Assembly (NCBI GenBank): GCA_020744225.1 | Contig: JAGMWG010000015.1 | Coordinates: forward strand, 434,001 to 498,000 | Source: Paraphoma chrysanthemicola | Taxonomy: Eukaryota; Ascomycota; Dothideomycetes; Pleosporales; Phaeosphaeriaceae | Direction: 5' to 3' | Length of the DNA: 64,000 nucleotides | Part shown: piece by piece, positions 56,447-64,000 of the stretch | Layout of the letters: every line of letters begins with the position of its first letter | Position numbering within the stretch: the first letter of the stretch is position 1 | Notes under the pieces: generated by a model | Database searches by the model: none | Told to the model about the DNA's origin: nothing | What the model saw: the letters and a program-made list of their open reading frames with translations, nothing else | Program-made: the position numbers and the translations under genes

Positions 56447-57617
56447 ATCCCCTTTCAAGATTCAGCTTGATATTCCGGCGTTCAATAGCCTTCTACTAAC
56501 GTTTCGGCTCCAATCTGTGCTCGCTGTATGCAGAGTTGGTTCGCGTCCTTTTGGAGCGAACAGAGGTAACATGCTTCTCTTGCATTTTTCGGAGGATGAG
56601 CGGCGCGTGCGGGCTAGATGCGAAAGCATAGATCATGTTTTCGTCCCTCGCTGGAACTGGTTCTGTACACCCTCGTTGTCAGCAGGAGTTCGTCTTCGAC
56701 ATGAGCGAAATCAGTTGCATCTCTACGCACTGCGACACCGTCGAGGACCGCCACCTTCCCTTTACGTCTTATCCAACGGCCGGCAAGTCTAAGCGACAGA
56801 CTAGAATGCAAGAGAGCGCGCTACGAGTATCGACTTCCACGAACTTCCGCGACTACAGCGCGATGATGATCACCCAGAATGGGAGCAGAGAGACCTGTCT
56901 AACATGGTGGTACGAAGATCCATCGCGATTTGATTGAACTTTCAACGTTCGAGATCCGGAAAGAATCGATACCAATCCGGCACAAAAGGGGCCGATGATG
57001 GCGCTCGACGGGTCAAGCGAGGCGTGGGTGGACGGTTCACCGTATCCCGAAAATAAACGCTATAATGATATTCATTGGTGCAGGAGGATCTCAGCATCTG
57101 AAAAGAAGAAGCCGTACTCAAAAGAGTGTGAAGCGAAGCAGAAGTACCATGCAATGTATCGCCTGTGCTCATGTTGAACTAGCAGGCTTTACCGATACAA
57201 ATCCAGTTGGGCACTCTACCGGCAGTGAGAAATCGCAGTCATCGCTTGGAAGCCCGTGGGTGCGCTGCGACTGGGAAATTCGATTCGATCCCAAAAGCAC
57301 CTTTCATGCATAATCAATCTAGCGAGCCTCCCAAGCCTTTCAGTGGCACTGCTTGATGCTCGCTGTCTACCTTCGTGGGGACCGCTACGTGTTTCAGAAA
57401 ATCCAAGCCACTGCATACTGATCGCTGGTTGGGTGGAGTGAAGGGGTCCACGGCCCGAGCCCTTGGACAACCTTTTTTATCAATGTTCATGTTTGGTTTA
57501 GCGCGATGGAATCGCCACGAGGACGTCCAAGCTGCGCATCAGCATCACTGAAGATCAGCGTGCAACGAGGCCAGGGCTCAGTATTCGACTGCCTCGATTC
57601 TTATCAAACTGCTTTTT
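56447..57617. other. gene-poor spacer
   Basis: Only overlapping short ORFs on both strands (for example 56614-56811 minus and 56635-56937 plus). None has recognisable content. Confidence 0.4.
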
Positions 57618-58160
57618 ATGAATGCCTGGGGTTCGGATTCGCTGTGCTGGATGATACAATTGCTTAAAGCATCAGCGGAGCGTTCCTCTGTGACGACGCA
57701 AGCCAACTCCTTGTTGCGCGGACTCGTGCACTCAATTCGAGATTCACTGCCTGTAGTCTTGACCAGTTCCCTGACGTCACGACGAGGGTTCCCTCCGAAT
57801 GCGACACTCTTTGCTGACGATACGAGCTTCCTGATCCCGGGCAGCGACTCCCTGTCGACCAGCCAATGTATCGATATGATCAAGAATAGCAACAAAGACC
57901 TCCATTTCGACACCTATCACAGCGTAACCATACCTCCTCGATTCGAAAGTAACACGAGCTTCGCCGAAGTGTTCCAACAGCAGTCATTCCCTCATTCCCC
58001 CGAGGTAGACACGGCACACAGGACTCGCCACGACCGTTATCGACACCACAATGGAACGATGGGGAGGTGCATGCAACAAAGACAGGGAGCGAACCCATGC
58101 CACGCCTCCATACCGCCCACCGATTTCATAGATTACTACACCGTGAGGCAGTACGATTAG
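57618..58160 (+). CDS. possible hypothetical protein, 180 residues
   Basis: An ATG-initiated ORF without introns. The product is polar, with a short hydrophobic start, a middle section containing NATLFADDTSFL and a His/Arg-rich end. No domain is recognised. An open antisense frame (57578-57913) overlaps. It stands alone in a 4.3-kb region with no firm genes, so it may be random. Confidence 0.27.
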   Translation: MNAWGSDSLCWMIQLLKASAERSSVTTQANSLLRGLVHSIRDSLPVVLTSSLTSRRGFPPNATLFADDTSFLIPGSDSLSTSQCIDMIKNSNKDLHFDTYHSVTIPPRFESNTSFAEVFQQQSFPHSPEVDTAHRTRHDRYRHHNGTMGRCMQQRQGANPCHASIPPTDFIDYYTVRQYD

Positions 58161-59195
58161 GCATTGTGAGGATTCAAAGTCAATCATACCCGAACCACCC
58201 CTCGAAGACTTTGCTGAGTCTCGCAGACCGCGCTACAATCCATGATTAGTCGCCGTCGACGGCCACGCGCACATAACATGGCCTAAATGTCACCGACACC
58301 GTACGCGGCAGAGCATGACAGGTCCACACGGCAAGACGTAGAGCAAGAAGGAGCCTTCAATGGGAGATTACCAAGTCCGCATGCTCGTTGTATCCAGTTC
58401 TTACTGCTATCACGATTCGGACATCACTTGATATCTTCTACTTGACTGACACTGTTGTCACAGTCTGTGTTCTCTAGTCATGAACGAACATACACGAATC
58501 ATCCATCTAGCCTCGCAAACTCTCCTTGCTACGCCGATCAGGATCTTCCGCAGTCCGAGGCACAATATACCCCGATTTTGTGTATGAAGGTTCATACTCG
58601 TCACGAAGCTCGCACGAAGACTGTCGCAATCAAGTCACCGAAGCTGATAGATGTATATGAACTCGGCCTACACCCGATCCAAATTGCACAAGGAAAGATT
58701 CATGAACGGCTGGTCTGTATGGTCGCCGTACCACTGGCAAGACGTGCGATCTTCTTATCCAATCCACTGGCAGAACATGCGAATGAATATTTCGCAGCAA
58801 CGTAATCATAGCGGAGGCAAGAGGGCATAAAACGGCTGTTCCACGGCTTGCATACGAAATGCGTAGATGAAAGGACTTCCTAGGAAAACCACTTCTGATT
58901 CCGATATCGGTATTAGCCTACCAAGTGCATGAGGAAGTGTACGAGTAGCCCGAATAACTTCCCGACAATTGTGTCCTCTTCGCTTTGAAGTCGAGGAGCC
59001 ATTAACAATTCAGTCGTGTATTTCGCCCGCCTACAGTTCTTGCGAGTCAATTGCGATCGAACACGCCGTAAAATTTCAAGTCGGCAACATCCAATACTAA
59101 CACGGAAGACACTGAAAACTTCATGGATAAGAAGAGAATATACTCTGTACTACTAGAAGAACCCTATAATCCTACATTTTACGGCAGTCTGACAT
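58161..59195. other. spacer before the Met10 3' end
   Basis: About 1 kb without a supported gene. An ORF at 58455-58805 (+) has no ATG near its 5' end and no known content. Confidence 0.45.
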
Positions 59196-62100
59196 CTAAT
59201 ACACTTCAAGAACATATCGTCCCTCGTCCTTCAACTTCTCAATCTCCTTGCGACTATCCACCTTCCTCGCTCCCTCGGTGCTCTTCGCCTTGTGCTCGAC
59301 CGTAATAGCCTCCTCTAGCACGTTCGTAACATCCGGCACCGGCCACGTGGGACCACACAGATAGAACGCGCCTTCCTGTTCCAGATAGCTGCGTCGGATA
59401 TCCGTTAGGGTCTCGCGCATACGGTCCTGGATATAAATCTTCTGCGGCTGGTCGCGGGAGAAGGCGCGGCCGAGGAGCGTAATGATGCCTGCGTCTTGAT
59501 AGGCTTCCCATTCCTCGCCGTAGAGGTATTCTTCGCGCTGGTGACGCGAGCCCATGTACAACAAGACTTCGCCGATTTCGTGGCCTTGCTGCTTCTGGTA
59601 CGCACGTTCTTGCACGAATGCGCGGAAGGGCGCAAGACCCGTGCCGAGACCGGCCATGATGATGGGCGCGGTGGTCTTGGGCGGGAGCTTCATGACGGAC
59701 GGCTTGACAGAGACGGTGACGGGTGTGCCGACGGCCAGGGAGTTGAGGAAGCGGGTGGCTTGGCCGAAGCGGTCGCGGCCCTTGGGGTCGACCCAATTGA
59801 CGGTGACAATGAGCAGAGAAACGGAAGTGGGGGTGACGTGCTGGGATGAAGCGATAGAGTACTCGCGGCGCTTCATTGGGCTGACAATGCGCACAATGTC
59901 GTGGAAGGAGGGATGTGCGGATGGGAACTCCAAGAGGATGTCGGCGTAGGTGACAGTGTCGACCTCGGCACGGCGCTTGAACTCCGTGGCACCTTCAGCG
60001 CTGAGGAGCTGCAGCAGCTCTCGCTTTTCGCGCTCATCATCAGCAAACTCAGCAAGGGCCTCGTAGAAGCGCTTGGGTGGGCGACCGAAGATGTCGACGT
60101 TCTGCAACAAGGACTGATAGACAGTACGGTTGACCAACACGTTCGGATCCTCGCGTGAGGGCACTTCGACAACCTCCTCAGGGTTGAGGCCATACCATTT
60201 GATGAACTCTTCGACCTCCACCTTGTCGTTCTCAGCATGGATGCCGAGCGCTTCACCGATGGCGTAGGTAACGCCAGAATTGCCAAGATCGAACTCGATA
60301 TGGAAGATATTACGATCGTATGAGAGCGGAGTCAGACGACGATGCTCCTTAATCGTGACAACGGCTGTCTTGATGCCAAGATCGGGTCGCAGGGCAATCT
60401 CAGTACCGAATGCCTCTTTGAATGCCAAACCCTTGGCCGCCACCTTCCAGTCCCGAAGATATGTCGGGGGCTCGGTCTCATTGCGGTCGAATGCAGAAAA
60501 GCTGTTGACATTGATGTCAGACGGCAGACGAAGAGGCTCAACGTCTTCCTCCACGGTTGCCCACTCAGCAGGTACTTCGATCTCCCTGAGGGCGCTCTCG
60601 AGCTGCTGAGCGAGCTTCTCGAAGACTTCAGAGCTGCCGTTGATGGCAGCCAGCTTAGACAGCCCAGAAGTGAGCAAATCCTCGCGGGCGACTTTGAGGA
60701 AAGCGAGCTGGGTCAGGTAAGACTCCAGGGTGGCGTCCTCGGCAACAGCCTCGGAAAGTGCAGGATCCAGGACGAAGAGCTCAACGTCCTTGTCGACCAG
60801 TGCCTTGCGGAAAGCTGGAGACAGCTTCTTCTCGATATCCTCATCTTTCACGCCCGACAGCTTGACGATGAGCGAACTGTCAGTCTTGACACTGTTCAGC
60901 ACGTCAAAAGTGTTGAGGATGCTGAGGTCACCAACGAAGGCGATATCAGCTTGCTCGACTGCGTATGGCGCCTCAATGGTGTAGTCGGCATTGCGGATGT
61001 CGGTGCGCGAAACACCACCCTGGACGAGATTGTCGTGGCCACTGCGGATGAAAACGTTCTTAGATGAGTCAGATGAGAGAAGTTTGCCAAGAACGACAGG
61101 TGCGGTGGCAGCCGCTGAGTCGTCCAGGTTCCAGAATGTGTACTGCTTGACGTCCGCGGTGTTCAAGATGTCAACGTACGAGCGCACTTCGGTCTGTGTC
61201 TTCTCGCCATGGATCTGGCGGAACACGTCCAGGATGTTGCTTGGAGTCCACACCTGCTCGCGAGAATATTTGACATCGGAAACCTCGACGTTCCGATCGA
61301 AAGCGAACTGGACAGCAGCCAAGACGTCAGAGTACAGCTTGGAGTATTCGGCGGAATCGAAAACTGCAGCCTCGTCCTGAACTTGGCCAAGAACAGCAAT
61401 GCGACGGGTGCTCTTGGGAAGAGCCTCAAGGAACGCCTCCTCCACGAATGGACGGTAGACACGAACGTTGATAACGCCCACCTTGTCGCCGTCTTGGGAA
61501 AGCGCGTTGGCGACCTGGGCAGTCAAGGATGCCTCGACGGTACCGAAGACCACAAGGACGCTCTCGGGCTCCTCGTGGCCGTAGTAATCGAAGAGCTTGT
61601 AGTCCTCGCCCAACTCGTCATTGAAAGCATCGAGGAGGCGAATAACGCGTCCAGCGTGATCCGAGTGCTTTTTGTCCACCTCCGAGACTGCCTTAAGCAC
61701 CGCCTGATAGCTGTTGTGTAGTCTGCTCTGATCCAATGTATCCACCAGCCGTGCAGTCTCCCTGCCAACCGTAATGCCATCGTATGTGTGGATCGTAGGG
61801 ATGACGCTTGAGAGGAGGGTGGCGAACAGGGCCATGTGCTGAGCCTCGAAGACTGAGGGACTGCAGACAAGACCGAGACCCAGATCCTCGGCGAGGGTAA
61901 GGGAAGAGACATAGTCGGTCACCAACCCGGCGTTCGAGTTGGCGGAGTAGTCGACAGCAGCAATGTGCGCGGTAAGCGGGTTCGCGACCGAGTAGAGGAG
62001 GGCTAGCTGGTCGAGCGAAGCACTGAGGAAGTTCAGTGTCGCCGATGACGCGACAATTGACTGCGGAATGTGGCGCTTCTTCAAGTCGAAGTCCTTGGAG

Positions 62101-62435
62101 AAGATGTAGCCCAGTGCCAGAGCACCAGCGCCTGTCCGTGTCTCCAGAGAAGAAACACCAGTCTGGTAGCCAAAGGCATTCTTCTCGCCCTGCTCTTGCC
62201 AGTACTTCACTGCTACGTCCAAATCAAAGGACTCGGCAGAGTACGCGAAGATCTTGTCAGAGAGCGCGTATGCGACTTGCTGGACGAGAGTTTGCGCAGT
62301 GAGGTATGTCGGTCCGCTGATGGAGGCTAGGTCAAGATCCTGTCCAAATGGAAGGCTCGACGACTTCTCGGTGAAGCTCTTGGGTGTCTGCGCTTCGGCG
62401 CCGGGGCCAGCAGATTCGGTCTGTTGGAAATGCAT
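59196..62435 (-). CDS. MET10: sulfite reductase (NADPH) flavoprotein alpha component
   Basis: A single 1079-residue exon starts at ATG 62435, close to the usual fungal length. The N-terminal 650 residues match the pyruvate-ferredoxin-oxidoreductase-like region of eukaryotic Met10 (SGPTYLTAQTLVQQVAYAL and following). The C-terminal half is the ferredoxin-NADP reductase module. It includes an FAD-binding RREYSIASS motif at about 854, NADP-binding GTGLAPFRAFVQER near 927, and YLCGPTWPVPDV near 1030. With the hemoprotein Met5 it forms the enzyme that reduces sulfite to sulfide with electrons from NADPH, in the cytosol, for Cys/Met synthesis. The frame extends two codons upstream (GTG AAG), which I do not use as the start. 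The long antisense ORFs across it are shadows. Confidence 0.95.
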   Translation of the reverse strand: MHFQQTESAGPGAEAQTPKSFTEKSSSLPFGQDLDLASISGPTYLTAQTLVQQVAYALSDKIFAYSAESFDLDVAVKYWQEQGEKNAFGYQTGVSSLETRTGAGALALGYIFSKDFDLKKRHIPQSIVASSATLNFLSASLDQLALLYSVANPLTAHIAAVDYSANSNAGLVTDYVSSLTLAEDLGLGLVCSPSVFEAQHMALFATLLSSVIPTIHTYDGITVGRETARLVDTLDQSRLHNSYQAVLKAVSEVDKKHSDHAGRVIRLLDAFNDELGEDYKLFDYYGHEEPESVLVVFGTVEASLTAQVANALSQDGDKVGVINVRVYRPFVEEAFLEALPKSTRRIAVLGQVQDEAAVFDSAEYSKLYSDVLAAVQFAFDRNVEVSDVKYSREQVWTPSNILDVFRQIHGEKTQTEVRSYVDILNTADVKQYTFWNLDDSAAATAPVVLGKLLSSDSSKNVFIRSGHDNLVQGGVSRTDIRNADYTIEAPYAVEQADIAFVGDLSILNTFDVLNSVKTDSSLIVKLSGVKDEDIEKKLSPAFRKALVDKDVELFVLDPALSEAVAEDATLESYLTQLAFLKVAREDLLTSGLSKLAAINGSSEVFEKLAQQLESALREIEVPAEWATVEEDVEPLRLPSDINVNSFSAFDRNETEPPTYLRDWKVAAKGLAFKEAFGTEIALRPDLGIKTAVVTIKEHRRLTPLSYDRNIFHIEFDLGNSGVTYAIGEALGIHAENDKVEVEEFIKWYGLNPEEVVEVPSREDPNVLVNRTVYQSLLQNVDIFGRPPKRFYEALAEFADDEREKRELLQLLSAEGATEFKRRAEVDTVTYADILLEFPSAHPSFHDIVRIVSPMKRREYSIASSQHVTPTSVSLLIVTVNWVDPKGRDRFGQATRFLNSLAVGTPVTVSVKPSVMKLPPKTTAPIIMAGLGTGLAPFRAFVQERAYQKQQGHEIGEVLLYMGSRHQREEYLYGEEWEAYQDAGIITLLGRAFSRDQPQKIYIQDRMRETLTDIRRSYLEQEGAFYLCGPTWPVPDVTNVLEEAITVEHKAKSTEGARKVDSRKEIEKLKDEGRYVLEVY

Positions 62436-63318
62436 CTTCACAAAAAGATGCGCCTCAAGGGTTGAAGTCGATAAATCGACTTTTTGGGGGCCCTAGTGGA
62501 GGTATGAGAGAGCAGAGACTCTCTTTGACTTTCACCGCGAGGAATCAGTGCGAAGATTGCGTGTGGAGTGGCCACGCCGTGGTTGAGAAAAAGTCCAGGA
62601 GCCAGCGGTACCGGCAGAGCTCGCGCCGAGGAGAAGGTGTCGGCATTTGCAATTCTTTGGACGCGTCATGATTGGCTTATTCTGGCGTCTTTGTCGGGCG
62701 ATAGAGTGCAACAGGCGGCCGGTCGCGTTGTTGCATCCAGAATTTGGTGTTAGCGTGAATTGCGTGCTCGAGCGCCAAGAGATATCTGGACCTATTTCGG
62801 ATCTCGGAGATTGATAAGATAGATCCGACCGGGTTGGGAAGCAACGATGCGTCCCTGCCCTGCCAACAACAACACAGACACATAATGCGACTAAGCTGTT
62901 CAAGCTTGTTGAACCGGCATATATCAGCGTTGACACGCATTGCTAGTTGAAGGGAGCGGTAAGGCGCAACTCAGCAACGTCGTCTTGTATAGATCACAAT
63001 CATGAGGCTACATGAGTGAGGGTGGAAATGTATTGCATCATCGGCAGAGCCTTGCTTTACGGCTGTGTCTATGTGCAATAGGATTGGCCATGAAGACAAA
63101 CCTACTGTCTGATACACTGCTGATGAAATACCGTCATGTGTGGCAATGATGCGGCTGTGTGAACACCCCGTCTCTTCCTCACTACCCGGATCTCCAAGTT
63201 CCGATCCTCGTCCACATACTTCGCACCCACCAACTTCGCCATGGGTGTCAGTTGGCGGCCGCCGGTGCTAGGACCCGCTATGTGCGTTTCTGGATCACCA
63301 TATATTCAGCAGCGTTCC
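62436..63318. other. intergenic, Met10 promoter
   Basis: About 880 bases upstream of Met10. No gene is supported. A search for Cys3/Met4-type sites by eye gave nothing clear. Confidence 0.45.
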
Positions 63319-64000
63319 TCACTGGGCCAGTGAAGTTGACGTCGGTGAGGAAACGTGCTTAGGCTTCAATCCCACACCCTTCTCCCCTCTAGGGTCGCGC
63401 TGGCGGCGCTCTGCCTTTTTGGTAGTGTCTATCTGTCCGGGGCTCCGATTTGAATTAATTGGAGTGACATCAAGCGTGTGGTCGGCCGGATCTAGCCACC
63501 GATGGATCACTCGAGTTAGACGGGCAACCTCGTGAGGATTGATCGCGTCAGCAGTCACGAGCTTGTACAAGCACTCCATCGCAAGCTGGAGGAGTACGTT
63601 AAAAGAACGTACTCCACCGTTGCGACACATGCGAAGAAGGCCCACATATATTCCTTAACCGTGTTGGCGCATGATATCATTGCAGGGTCCAGGTGGCGCG
63701 GGATGTAGATGGTGTATTGACGGAGTGGCGGGCATCAGCGAATCCAGGTTCGGATAGATTGCTCTGACAGCTTTACAATAGTTCGATGTGATTATAGGTC
63801 GACTGAAGTAGGTTGTCACGGGTGGCGCGTCAAGATTGAACTGCTCGCCACCCATAAAGTCGCCGTAGAACTGTCGGGCGAGGGTCTCGGGAGCCGAGTT
63901 AGGGAGGACAGCTTCGCAATCTAGGCACCGTCCGGCCACATAGGACAGCATCTGGAGGTCATTTATATCCGCCAACGTGAAGTCCAATTGTACATTGGCA
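63319..64000 (-). CDS. unknown gene entering from the right edge, with one in-frame stop
   Basis: The minus-strand frame is open from the window edge to a TAA at 63655-63657 (ANVQLDFTLADIND at the edge, then LDCEAVLPNSAPETLARQFYG). The same frame continues beyond this stop, open to 63319 and equally protein-like (LLQLAMECLYKLVTADA, VARLTRVIHRWLDP). Either the protein ends at 63655, or an intron removes the stop, or a nonsense mutation has split the gene. A GTTAAG donor and a CTCCAG acceptor surround the stop, but that 74-base intron would break the frame. No family is recognised. Confidence 0.45.

Noticed and set aside
60342..61067. 241-codon ORF on the plus strand inside Met10
   Set aside because: Antisense to a well-conserved gene; no independent features.
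1..64000. CRISPR arrays, ribosome binding sites, operons and bacterial insertion sequences
   Set aside because: Introns and gene families show a eukaryotic (fungal) nuclear genome; no regularly spaced repeats were seen.

Overview
The window is nuclear DNA of a filamentous ascomycete (Pezizomycotina). Most genes have short phase-checked introns (about 47-88 bp, GT-AG). The gene families are typical of this group: a Zn2Cys6 regulator, a HET-domain protein, NmrA-like reductases, a GH71 alpha-1,3-glucanase, Kap123 and Met10. A Dothideomycete is a reasonable guess from gene content, but the class cannot be fixed from sequence alone. Exon joins below were found by eye from splice signals, reading phase and family knowledge; no transcript data were used.

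Layout. 0-5.8 kb: the tail of an unknown gene, a secreted berberine-bridge-type FAD oxidoreductase and a small unknown gene. 5.9-9.0 kb: a secreted GH71 glucanase whose C-terminus is an NLP/NPP1-like domain. 10-21.6 kb: a housekeeping block with the sterol transporter NPC1/Ncr1, the importin Kap123 and, head to head with Kap123, a DUF2433 phosphoesterase-like protein with an RGG tail. 22.6-29 kb: a poorly conserved region with a frame-broken hypothetical gene, a Cys-rich single-pass membrane protein, a dispersed repeat, and a decayed Fot1/pogo-like transposase beside a small tandem repeat.

30-46.7 kb: the most coherent accessory block. It holds two NmrA-like reductases, a Zn2Cys6 regulator, an FGGY D-ribulokinase-type kinase, two short-chain dehydrogenases, an MFS sugar transporter and a zinc polyol (xylitol-type) dehydrogenase. 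The transporter/polyol dehydrogenase and NmrA/SDR pairs are divergent and share promoters. Together they could import a pentitol, oxidise it to a ketopentose and phosphorylate that into the pentose phosphate pathway. This pathway is an inference.

46.9-59 kb: a Pth11-type rhodopsin-domain pseudogene, the second repeat copy, a HET-domain gene, an acidic/basic low-complexity nuclear-type protein and a 4.3-kb gene-poor stretch with only weak gene candidates. 59.2-62.4 kb: the sulfite reductase flavoprotein Met10. The right edge has an unknown coding segment interrupted by one in-frame stop.
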